A DNA stretch of 64,000 nucleotides from Cryptomeria japonica (Eukaryota > Streptophyta > Pinopsida > Cupressales > Cupressaceae), in contig NC_081409.1 in the NCBI RefSeq assembly GCF_030272615.1, forward strand, positions 913,259,840 through 913,323,839. Reading direction: 5' to 3'. How positions within the stretch are numbered: position 1 is the first letter of the stretch; the number at the start of each line of letters is the position of its first letter. The position numbers and the translations under genes are program-made. The notes below the pieces were generated by a model, which saw nothing but the letters and a program-made list of their open reading frames with translations, searched no databases and was not told where the DNA came from. Below, piece by piece: positions 1 through 8,327 of the stretch.

Positions 1-608
1 AGCTTGAAGACTTGTTTGAATAACAGAGTATAGAGCCCAGTAGATGGACAAGATTAGTCCTATTGTATTGATCAAATAAGAATCTGCTTTAGCATTTTAT
101 ATGTGAAGTAGCAGATAGATTTTTATTACTGTTATTTTGTGAAGTGACAGAAAATCTCTTAACTGAGTGGACTTAACAGTCTTATTTGTAAAACCCTCTA
201 GCAATGTGACATTCTGATTGAGTGTTTGAAATCCTTTAACAAGGTCACTTCTAACAAGGTGAAGATCCTAACAGATTTGAGGGAAATCCCTTAACTGGGT
301 CACATCTAGCAATGTGTTTGTAATCTTTAATAGGATTTTCTTTTAACCGAGCATACTCTAGAAGAGTATATTTCTTAGTGGGTCCGAAATGCCACAGTGG
401 TTTTTCCCTATTTGGGTTTCCACGTTAAATCTGGTGTTATGAGTATTATGATGTTTATATGCTTTTGAGTTTGCATGTTTAACAGTTTTGGTTATATTAC
501 TGAAGTATATGTTACCGAGGTTGAATTTGTTGTTTTTATGGAAGATTAAGTTTGTATGATTCACCCCCCCCCCCTCTCATCTTATTAGCTTGGCATCTGT
601 ACTTAACA
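1..608 (+). repeat. LTR fragment, 3' part (copia type)
   Basis: This stretch has the look of the downstream half of the LTRs seen elsewhere in the window. It has many short words such as 'cttaactgggt' and 'ctaacaaggt' (about 150-360), a 'gtggtttttccctatttgggtttccacg' style block near 400-425, and a C-tract flanked by ATGA/TCAT at about 556-581. It ends in 'aaca' at 608, followed by a decayed primer site. The upstream part lies outside the window. No coding sequence is visible. The family is not the same as any other LTR here. Confidence 0.65.
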
Positions 609-622
609 TTAAGTATCAAAAC
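609..622 (+). other. Decayed tRNA primer-binding site
   Basis: The sequence TTAAGTATCAAAAC directly follows the LTR end and resembles the initiator-Met primer site TGGTATCAGAGC with several G-to-A changes. Just beyond it the DNA turns into gypsy protease sequence on the other strand, so only a few bases of this element's interior survive. The exact junction cannot be placed. Confidence 0.4.
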
Positions 623-1070
623 TATCAATAATATCACATAAAACTTCATCATGATGATTTCCAATTTTTTATATCACCAAGCATTGCTCACTCACTAACA
701 ACTTATGATCATCCTGAATCCATGCTATTTGGTAAGGCTTAGGGTGTTTCAATCTTTTCAACTTCAATTTATTCACCATTTATTATGAGACAAGATCATC
801 TGAACTACCACTATCAATAACTTGTTTGCAACACTTATCAGATATCTTACACCTAGTCTTGAACAAATTTCTCCTCTACAAGGGCTCTTCATCCTCTCCA
901 ATATGGCATAAGGCTCTCCTCATCATCAACATTTCTCCATCTTCCGGTTTGTTGGTTAATCCGGTGGGGCTTTCTTCTACCAATGTTGTTCTCCTAGTAT
1001 TCTTTGTCTTCTTACATTCAAAAGAACAATGTCCTTCTCCTCCACACTTAAAGAAAGTTCCTCTAAACAC
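620..1070 (-). pseudogene. Ty3/gypsy zinc knuckle and protease relic (element P)
   Basis: Read on the minus strand, this begins with a CCHC-like zinc knuckle (KCGGEGHCSFEC at about 1035-1070; knuckle spacing imperfect). An acidic linker with GEDEEPLQRR follows, then a retroviral-type aspartic protease with the active-site motif VIDSGSSDDLV near 795-835. The frame runs on through a protease C-terminal stretch with LLVSEQCLVI to about 620, where it is cut off. In-frame stops are present. Reverse transcriptase and integrase are missing, so the element is truncated. The family is a gypsy type that primes with initiator-Met tRNA. The subfamily is not determined. Confidence 0.7.
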
Positions 1071-1320
1071 TCTCTTATCTTGTCTTTTGTCATCTTTTCC
1101 AAAACCCTCATTTTGGTAACCATCGGGTTCTCTTTTCTAATAGAAATTTATTTCATCCTTCTGGTATGAACTACCATATTTTCTTACTTCTTTGTCCTTG
1201 TTCTAATCTGTACAGGTTCCTCTTCCTCAGAAATATACTCTGCCTCCTTGAAATATTCCTCTGGAAAACCTTCCACCTCTACCTCTTTGTCTCTTCTCGT
1301 GTCTTTTTTCTCAACTTCTC

Positions 1321-2052
1321 TTATGCTTTCAGGGCATATTGGTAAGCTTCCTCGACACTCTGCAACTTGATCAAACTGAGTTCATCTTGAATTGACATTG
1401 ACAGTCCATTCAAATATCTTGCAACTTGTTCAATCTCATCTTCGACATGTCCGGATCTGATCTTCAACTTGTAGAGTGCTTTGGTATACTCCTTTACACT
1501 AGACTCTTTTTGCTTCAGGTTCTGCAACTTCTGCAACAAATTTACTTAATAATCAACAAGTATAAAATTTGATTTCAACTCAGCAACCATCCACTCCAAT
1601 GATTTGATCTTCTCTTTGCCTCTTCTTTGTCTATCAACCTGCAAATGTTCCCACCAAAGAGATGCGTGGGTTTTCAACTAAGTGTAGGCATATTTCACCT
1701 TTCTTTCTTCAGCGATGTTCTCAAAATCAAAATACTTCTCCATCTCTAAGATCCAATCCATTAATTCATTCAAATCCCATCATACTCTAGTGGGGTAAAA
1801 ATGTGGTTTGGTGTTCGCCCTACTCAAAACCCTCAAGAACCTCTCTTCATCTGGATCAATCATTGGCATGTTTGCTACTTGTTTTGTTGGTGCTTCTTCT
1901 TCTTCATCTTCACTCACATCTTCAATATGTCGACCTCTTCTATAGGTTATTTCAACAACTTCCAATCGGGCTGCAATTCCTCTCAACATTTCCTTTATAA
2001 TAGGATCTGCATTCCCACACACTCCACCATTCCTATTTCCTCTTCATGCCAT
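1321..2052 (-). pseudogene. Ty3/gypsy gag relic (element P)
   Basis: A degraded capsid (gag) gene on the minus strand. The probable start codon is at 2052, in the same frame as the two longest open stretches (2022-1780 and 1539-1321). The N-terminal part has an acidic DVSEDEEEE segment. The second stretch reads KESSVKEYTKALYKLK...VARYLNGL...SLIKLQSVEEAYQYAL, the usual pattern of the plant retrotransposon gag domain (Retrotrans_gag), which packages element RNA into particles. A stop lies two codons after the start and others follow, so it is not functional. It sits directly downstream of the primer site at 2149-2159. The 1071-1320 gap is the decayed linker to the zinc knuckle. Confidence 0.75.
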
Positions 2053-2148
2053 CTTCACGCCAATCCTTTGCAGCTATAGGTTAGATCCACAGTCCACCAC
2101 CCTACAATAAAATCTTCAGGACAACGCAATCTTCAAAATGAAATCTCA

Positions 2149-2159
2149 CTCTGATACCA
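2149..2159 (-). other. Primer-binding site of gypsy P
   Basis: The plus strand reads CTCTGATACCA, so the minus strand carries TGGTATCAGAG, complementary to the 3' end of initiator-Met tRNA. It lies 2 bases inside the LTR that starts at 2162 and upstream of the gag relic. Confidence 0.8.
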
Positions 2160-2161
2160 CT

Positions 2162-2467
2162 TGGTGTAGTCACGGTTAGGAGGGACCTTAATGAGATCTA
2201 TCTGGACCATACAACAAGAGTACACATAATGAAAACAAGACAAGATGATGGAGGAAATCCAGAATTGAATGAATTAGATCATGAAAACTGATTAAAAATG
2301 GCTAGTAACATTTGGACTACAAGATTCGACTCACTAGCCTACTACATACATACTCAATTATCGAATTGGTCAACTCCACACCTCCAAATATTAAGATATA
2401 TCTCCTATATTCTCCCCTGAGAATTATACTGCTTAATTACATTGATTTATATGCTCAAGAGAGATCT
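2162..2467 (-). repeat. Gypsy P 5' LTR, first part
   Basis: The LTR edge TGGTGTAGTCACGG starts at 2162, next to the primer site. The LTR runs right until element D interrupts it (TSD GCATC at 2468-2472) and appears to resume at 5591. No matching LTR copy is in the window, because the 3' half of P is lost on the left. Confidence 0.6.
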
Positions 2468-2472
2468 GCATC

Positions 2473-2577
2473 TGTAGAAGTTGAGAAAGCCAACTTCACA
2501 GACCCCGAAGATCACCTGCATGCAAATAACCTGTCACAGAAAGAAGAGATGGAGACAAACAAGCAAGGGTGCTCTGA
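2473..2577 (-). repeat. Extra partial LTR at the end of element D
   Basis: These 105 bp match bases 1-105 of the full LTR that starts at 2583, including the terminal TGTAGAAGTTG. At the 7-base word GCTCTGA the sequence leaves the LTR and becomes the primer-site complement GCTCTGATACCA, which leads straight into the full LTR. The outer edge at 2473 abuts the TSD, so integration used this extra LTR end. Confidence 0.9.
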
Positions 2578-2582
2578 TACCA
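2571..2582 (-). other. Second primer-site copy in element D
   Basis: GCTCTGATACCA (plus) is the complement of TGGTATCAGAGC. It lies between the partial LTR and the complete 3' LTR, where normally nothing but host DNA should follow the LTR. It overlaps the partial LTR by GCTCTGA. Confidence 0.9.
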
Positions 2583-2892
2583 TGTAGAAGTTGAGAAAGC
2601 CAACTTCACAGACCCCGAAGATCACCTGCATGCAAATAACCTGTCACAGAAAGAAGAGATGGAGACAAACAAGCAAGGGTGCTCTGAAAGCTGAAAAATG
2701 TATTCATCCGAGAGAGAGATAAATTACAATGATGAATCCTTATAAAAGGATATTGTGCAACCCTAAAAGAAACCCTAATAGGTAGACATTTAATAATTAA
2801 TAAATGTCACAAATGCAAACTAAAGTGAAATCTTAAGAGAGGAATAAAGGTAATTTAATCAACATGATTAAATTAAAACCTTTACTCTAACA
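2583..2892 (-). repeat. Element D 3' LTR (310 bp)
   Basis: Runs from TGTAGAAGTTG to CTCTAACA on the plus strand and matches 5276-5585 with no difference seen. It contains the TATA palindrome described for the 5' LTR. The polypurine tract AAGGGGGGG (minus) is at 2893-2903, directly inside it. Confidence 0.93.
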
Positions 2893-3095
2893 CCCCCCCT
2901 TAAGATGAGCAAAAGTGCAGTTACAAACATGTGCAAGAAAGCAAATGTAACTACAATGCAAGAAAGTAAACTTGGGTCCCGGCAACAAGGCCTGATCAGG
3001 TACCCAATTACAACCAAATCTCTGTAAAGTGGAGAAATAGAGAAAACCTCATGGGAAAAACTCTACTCCAAAAAGAGATGAAAGAAATAAATGCA

Positions 3096-4187
3096 CTAAT
3101 AACATAAGGATAGGAGGTGGATAACATGATACCCCCCATAGACAACTTCTATCATATAAGTACATATACAATGGTTTCCATAGGAGAAAAAGAAAGAGAC
3201 TAGAAGCCCCCCCCACAATGAAGAAACTCCTGTCGCACATATGGATGCCTGAGGTAGAATCCAAAAAGAGATCCTGAAGCGGCATATAATATTCCTCCCC
3301 TTGGGAAGAAATGGATCCAAAGGACGAAGATGAAGAAACCCTGTGAAGAGAGAAGAATCAATCTGTCTCAAGATGTGTGCCATAATAGGATGCTGAAGAA
3401 TCCCTCTGTCTGAACTGAAACAAAAGATGTCAAATCCAAACTGAACTGAAGACTCAAAAACTGCAACCTCTGAATGCACAGATGATGGTGGGCTAACAAC
3501 TGGAATATGGCTGTCAACAAAGAGGAGCTGAAAATCCTCAAAGTAATCCTCCAAGTCTGCAATATAGGACTCTACAAACAAAGACGAAATGCCTGCAAGA
3601 TAAGAATCCCAAGTAGCCATGTCTGAAAGATGTATGATGTCCTGCTTAGCTGAATCAATAGGAGCCAAAGAAGAGGCAATATCAAACTGATCAGGAACAA
3701 AAGGAGATGATGTTGATACATATATAATCTCAGTCTGAAGAGTAGGAACTGTGAGACAATCCTCTGATTCATCGGAATATGTAAGGGTGTCTAAATATTG
3801 AAGTTCCTTCAAAGTAGCATGATCAAAAGGTGTGTTATCTCTCCAACCAATGGGTACAAGACAAGCTGAAGCAGGATCCTTTGGGAATGGAGAAAGACTG
3901 GGGTCTCCATAGATCTCCCAAAGACGTGTCCAAAGTGAGTGAGGACAATCAATGCTCGATATAGCCCACACAGTGTCAGAATCAACACTAGACAAAATAA
4001 CTCCTACTATGTGATTTCTAATGATATCCCAAGCTAGTTTTCCCTCTAAAGTTGCTGGTTCAGGTATGAGATCATACAAATAAGGCAAAATATTAAGCCA
4101 CCTACAGTGTGTAAGTATGCCCTTTGCCCATGACTCATAATTACCCCGTTCTAGAAATACAACTGAAGGGTGAGTAGAAAAACCCAT
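3096..4187 (-). CDS. Gag-like protein of element D (363 aa)
   Basis: An uninterrupted 363-codon ORF, the only intact long gene in the window. The N-terminal ~110 residues (GNYESWAKGILTHCRW..., LAWDIIRNHIVG, SLWTRLWEIYGD) have the pattern of the copia gag N-terminal region: the NYxSW motif, then the 'xxLWxxLxxxYxD' helix. Such proteins coat element RNA in cytoplasmic particles. The middle is acidic and Ser/Pro-rich. The last ~90 residues are hydrophobic and may be read-through into untranslated sequence. No CCHC knuckle is seen and no enzyme domains follow. The ATG at 4187 is chosen because it lies just before the conserved NYxSW region. Function beyond gag-like is inference. Confidence 0.65.
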   Translation of the reverse strand: MGFSTHPSVVFLERGNYESWAKGILTHCRWLNILPYLYDLIPEPATLEGKLAWDIIRNHIVGVILSSVDSDTVWAISSIDCPHSLWTRLWEIYGDPSLSPFPKDPASACLVPIGWRDNTPFDHATLKELQYLDTLTYSDESEDCLTVPTLQTEIIYVSTSSPFVPDQFDIASSLAPIDSAKQDIIHLSDMATWDSYLAGISSLFVESYIADLEDYFEDFQLLFVDSHIPVVSPPSSVHSEVAVFESSVQFGFDIFCFSSDRGILQHPIMAHILRQIDSSLFTGFLHLRPLDPFLPKGRNIICRFRISFWILPQASICATGVSSLWGGLLVSFFFSYGNHCICTYMIEVVYGGYHVIHLLSLCY

Positions 4188-5263
4188 GATAACTCTTCAA
4201 ATTAACAAATCTGAGACTAAATGACTTTAATACTGATAAAGCGGATCAAATGAAGCCATCCCATGCAAACAAATTATTTCCAAGTCTGAAACGTCCAAGT
4301 AAGTGACAGATGTGTGAAAACACAAAGTACTGAATAAAATGTACCTGGTGCAGATTCTGGAAAAATACATGATAGATCTGGAAAGAGCACAGAACCACCT
4401 TTCCGACGCCTATTCGCTTTCGAAAAACGGAGTCCGTATGCAAAAGATATGGCTCCTGGAGTGCAAAAAAGTTGTTCTGACTTCGACTGGCAAAAAACAC
4501 TACAAAACGGAAAAATCAGAAAAAAAGATCTGCATCTTTTAGATCGGGCTCGGAACTAGCTTTCCAACGCCTATTTTCATTCGAAAATCCGAGCTAAAAT
4601 GCCCGAGTTATACCCGATTTAGTAAAACTACTCCAAAAAAGCCCAAATAGGCCCTTTAAGCCCTCAAGGGCTTAAAAAAAAATAAGCCCCTGGTCCTCTG
4701 GGTGACCAGGGGCAGGCACAGGAGGTGGCGGCGCGGGAGTGGCGCTGGGGCGGCGCAGCTGGCGGCGGGCGGCGCGCTGGCTGGGCGCGGGCTGAGAGCG
4801 GGCCGGCTGGCTGCGCGCAGGCGGCAGGCGGCGCGTGGGCGAGATACCGCCGGCGGCGGTGGACGCCGGGTGGCCGCCGGGCTGCTTACCGGCGGCGCGG
4901 CGGTTTACACTGGCTGCGCCCGATTTTTTTGAAAAAACCGTGGTTTTTGTTTTTTTTTTTAATTTTTCCGCCTCGGTTTTCGTGCCCTAGGGTCGTACGG
5001 CCTTGGGGCCAAAAAAAAATTTGCCTCCTGGTGCAACTGTGTCCAAATCGGATGAATTTTATATGGAAATAGGGTTTTTTGGGCGCTACGAGCTCAACGG
5101 TGAGGTCCGTTTGGGCTCAAAGTGCACCAAAAAAAAATACCCCTATTCCAAAATAAAAAAAACAGAAGACACACAGATCTGATGCAACCAAAACCGGAAA
5201 ATCAGATCTAACCCTCGTAGCTCCAAATTCTTCAGAAGACGAACAAGAAGCAGCAGGTCTAGA
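4188..5263 (-). other. Element D leader with GC-rich block
   Basis: Untranslated leader between primer site and gag ORF. Positions about 4700-4915 are extremely GC-rich (runs of GGCGGC and GCGCGG), in sharp contrast to the AT-rich surroundings. Long T and A homopolymers follow (4925-4965, 5012-5020). Open frames through the GC block look like by-products of base composition, not genes. The pattern of short conserved words here (for example 'ctttccaacgcctatttt' near 4560) recurs in element J. Confidence 0.6.
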
Positions 5264-5275
5264 GCTCTGATACCA
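5264..5275 (-). other. Primer-binding site of element D
   Basis: GCTCTGATACCA on the plus strand, i.e. TGGTATCAGAGC in element sense, complementary to initiator-Met tRNA. It abuts the 5' LTR with no spacer. Confidence 0.93.
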
Positions 5276-5585
5276 TGTAGAAGTTGAGAAAGCCAACTTC
5301 ACAGACCCCGAAGATCACCTGCATGCAAATAACCTGTCACAGAAAGAAGAGATGGAGACAAACAAGCAAGGGTGCTCTGAAAGCTGAAAAATGTATTCAT
5401 CCGAGAGAGAGATAAATTACAATGATGAATCCTTATAAAAGGATATTGTGCAACCCTAAAAGAAACCCTAATAGGTAGACATTTAATAATTAATAAATGT
5501 CACAAATGCAAACTAAAGTGAAATCTTAAGAGAGGAATAAAGGTAATTTAATCAACATGATTAAATTAAAACCTTTACTCTAACA
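5276..5585 (-). repeat. Element D 5' LTR with TATA palindrome
   Basis: 310 bp, ends TGTAGAAG...CTCTAACA, followed by the TSD GCATC at 5586-5590. Around 5427-5442 it holds ATCCTTATAAAAGGAT, a TATA box inside a 16-base palindrome, the likely promoter. The same TATAAGGAT context occurs in the LTRs of element J. Confidence 0.93.
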
Positions 5586-5590
5586 GCATC

Positions 5591-5898
5591 AGCCCAAGAG
5601 AGATCAAATGCTAAAGAACAAGATCAAACATGTAAAACCACCAGGCCGACTTCCACCAATGAAAATCCAAAGGAAGAAGTGCGGATCAGAGGGAAGGTCG
5701 GCCACACGCCAAGGAACATTGGAATCAATGAACTAAAGCTTTGCAAGCTATGGAAAATATCCGCAAGATTCACCAATAGCAAATACGTCTAAGCGGTTCC
5801 AATGTTCTAAGCTAGAAAACGGTCTCAGAATCCAAAAGCGATAACTTGTTGAATAATGATCCAAACGTCCCACAACTCAGGAATAAGGAAGATAACCA
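5591..5898 (-). repeat. Gypsy P LTR, second part (probable)
   Basis: Continuation of the sequence interrupted by D, judged by the shared TSD. It contains no ORF of note. It probably ends at about 5898 (AACCA), just before the next LTR start at 5900, but with no second LTR copy the edge is a guess. Confidence 0.45.
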
Positions 5899-5899
5899 T

Positions 5900-6830
5900 T
5901 GTAGACACCTAAAATTAATTAAATATTAATTGATTTAACTGTGTTATCCTTATTCTTATCAGTGTTAATTAAATCTAATTTAATTAATCCTATCACTATT
6001 GTCCAATAATTAATTTATCAAATAAATTAATTATTTCCCTATTCTTTTAAAGTCCCTCTAATCATTATTTCCTCTAAACCCACTCAGTTAATTAATTATA
6101 ATTAATTAACCTAAATATGTGATTTCTACAAATCACTTTTTCCTTATCCCCACTCAGCCTAATTAATTCCTCTAGAATCTCTCATAATCCCACTTATCAT
6201 TATTCTCCAATTTTAAATTCCCCCACTCATGTCACATCAGTCTTGAACCTCTCAAAGAAAATCAAATTTCTTTGAATCCCCATATGCATCCTCACTTTGA
6301 AATTCAAATTTATTTCCCCCATTTTTTCCAAGGAATTTTATATTCCTTTTTATTTCTCCAATGCATCCTTGATCCATGTCCACTATCCTGAATCAATCTT
6401 ATCCCTTCATAAGCAAAGCAATCTTGACCCTCCATTTGCCTCTTCCAATATATAAATTGGAGCATCTATCCTTCTCAAATCAAGGTGTCTTCCATTCTTC
6501 TATCATCATGCTACTAATTTCTCCTACCATCTCCCTCTATCACATTTTTATCATTTTCGCATAGTCCTCTATCAAATTCTTATTATCCATATCCATATAT
6601 CCTTGATCCAAATCCAAATCCTTAATCCATCTATCTTGTTGAGCAAAGAGCAAATCAAGTGGAGCATCAAAGGGGTGCCTTCACTTCATCAAGCTCAATC
6701 TGAGGGAGAAGACAAGGTTGCGTAGGTATAATTGGTTTTTGTGTTTTGAATTCTTTTATGCTTTTATGCTTATTGTTTGATCATCTAACCATTTCATCCC
6801 CTCACTCACTTTGCCTCTCTCCATTTTGGC
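5900..6830 (+). repeat. LTR-like region of element O
   Basis: Starts TGTAGACACCTAAAATTAA, a common way for plant gypsy LTRs to begin. It is rich in 'taattaat' and pyrimidine tracts and runs to a 'ttggcatgcccggtgggaccc' motif at about 6825-6845. The motif looks like a primer-site region for a non-Met tRNA. No second copy is in the window, so both the class and the 3' edge are uncertain. No coding sequence seen. Confidence 0.45.
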
Positions 6831-7195
6831 ATGCCCGGTGGGACCCATATCCCTAATGTAACGAATTTTGTGAAGTTTTTGTGAGTTTTTAGTTATAGGT
6901 ACCGAATTAGCATGAGCGACTGCACTTCAACATGAGTGATACGGGCTCATCACAGGCGATACACGCTTCAACACATGTGCAAGCGCTTCAGTGCGACCGA
7001 TTTAAATTTAAAATTTCATAACCCGCCTTTTTGCAGGACTGTTGATCAGCATGAGTGCTTCAGGAATAGTGCGTCTTCCTACAACATTCCTTCATTCACT
7101 TTCATGTCCTTATTATTATTCATTTGCTTTCTATTTTTTAATCAGATATTTAAAAACACATAAAAAGGGAAAATAACTTAAAAATCAAAAGAAAG
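6831..7195 (+). other. Interior of element O, first part
   Basis: Non-coding sequence after the primer-site-like motif. It has repeated words such as 'agcatgagcg', 'cttcaacatgagtg' and 'gtgcgaccg'. Similar words recur at about 23030-23300 to the right of element B, consistent with B having split one older element here. Confidence 0.4.
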
Positions 7196-7645
7196 TGTGA
7201 GATTTTGCCAAGATCAAGGGCACAATGAAAAGCATAAAAGAGAGACAATAGAATGACAAGAAAAAATTGTATTTTCATCAATATACAAATGATCAACTGG
7301 ATTAACCAATACAATGAATATGAGCCTGCTTATATAGGCAAGGCCATATGGATATATGAGCACACAATCATGACATTTGGCTCAATGAGAAACAAGGGTA
7401 AGTAAGAAATACTAGGGGTAGGTAGGAGAAATAATATAATATTCCACAAGAGATGGATGACCCACTGAATGTGGAGTGTAATAGCAAAATAAGACCACAA
7501 AAGGTGGAATTTCTCCTATAAGCTACATCCCTATGTGCACACTTCCCTAAGTGTCTCATATCCAAACTATGAAGAGATGCATTATCCTATGTTAACTTAA
7601 GTAAAGTGTAATAATATCCATGATGAATATTTATTTACACCAACA
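7196..7645 (-). repeat. Element B 3' LTR (450 bp)
   Basis: Plus strand TGTGAGATTTTGCC...TTTACACCAACA, same length as the copy at 22523-22972. A TATATAAG promoter motif (minus) lies at 7329-7336. Confidence 0.92.
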
Positions 7646-7656
7646 CCCCCCCTTAA
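7646..7656 (-). other. Polypurine tract of element B
   Basis: Minus strand TTAAGGGGGGG directly before the 3' LTR start (TGTTGG), the plus-strand DNA primer position. Confidence 0.85.
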
Positions 7657-7959
7657 GTGCAACTTAGGGGAATGAAGACTCAAGTCAACAATGCAAGATG
7701 GGTCCTGATGACTAGGACATGATAGGTACCCATGTACAATATGCAAATGCAAGCAAAACTATACAATGCAATCTCTCACAACCGGAGAAAGGGAGAAAAC
7801 CTAGTGGGAAAAAAACTCCCCCCCAAAAGAGAGATGAATGTACAAAAGACTCTCAAAGAAGGACAAAACCTCAAACAGGAAAAATTCCCCCCCATAAGAG
7901 AGGAAGGAGAAGTCAGCTGACTCCCCCTAATGAGACATCCTGCACCCCCAAGAGAGCTC

Positions 7960-8327
7960 TCAACTACTGGAACTTATTCTTGGTGAAAGGTTTGATAAAG
8001 ATGTCGACAACTTGCTCCGCTATAGGACAATACTGCAAATCAATGACCTGCTCTTGAATCAACTCTTGAATGTAGTGCATATAGATCTCGATGTGTTTGG
8101 TCTGTTGGTGCTGGACCGGGTTCTTCGAGATTTCAATAGCACTCTCATTGTTACAATGTAGAATTGTCGGTCATGGAGTGGTAAACCCAAACTCTGTGAG
8201 AATCTGTTGAAGCCAAATGGTCTCAGTCATTGCATTAATAGCTCCTCGTTACTCAGCCTCAGTCTAAGAGAGAGAAATAGAATGTTGCTTCTTGCTTTGC
8301 CAACAAATGGGGCCCGAACCAAGGTGG
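7960..8327 (-). pseudogene. Element B RNase H, C-terminal part
   Basis: Minus strand reads SGPICWQSKKQ, then AMTETIWLQQIL, HCNNESAIEISKNP, QTKHIEI and ending near VVDIFIKPF, the diagnostic C-terminal region of copia RNase H (the DxxTKPL tail is altered to IKPF). RNase H removes RNA from the RNA-DNA hybrid during reverse transcription. Several codons that should be amino acids are stops, including within the TEAE(Y)RG motif. It connects in frame to the N-terminal part at 10670 and rightward, if the N insertion and one TSD copy are disregarded. Confidence 0.8.

Larger units (their letters stand above)
2473..5585 (-). mobile_element. Element D: young non-autonomous LTR retrotransposon
   Basis: A complete insertion bounded by a perfect 5-bp TSD, GCATC, at 2468-2472 and 5586-5590. 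In element orientation (minus) the order is 310-bp 5' LTR (5585-5276), primer site, GC-rich leader, one 363-codon gag-like ORF, polypurine tract (2893-2903) and 310-bp 3' LTR (2892-2583). An abnormal tail follows: a second primer site and the last 105 bp of an LTR (2582-2473). The two full LTRs look identical by eye over all 310 bp, and the ORF has no stops. This is therefore the most recent insertion I can date here. There is no protease, integrase or reverse transcriptase, so it must borrow them. It sits in the LTR of gypsy P. Confidence 0.9.

Noticed and set aside
4702..5072. Ala/Arg/Gly-rich open frames in a GC-rich block, possible gene or CpG-island promoter
   Set aside because: Both plus-strand frames run through simple GC-rich sequence in the leader of minus-strand element D. 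No domain is visible, and low stop frequency is expected from base composition.
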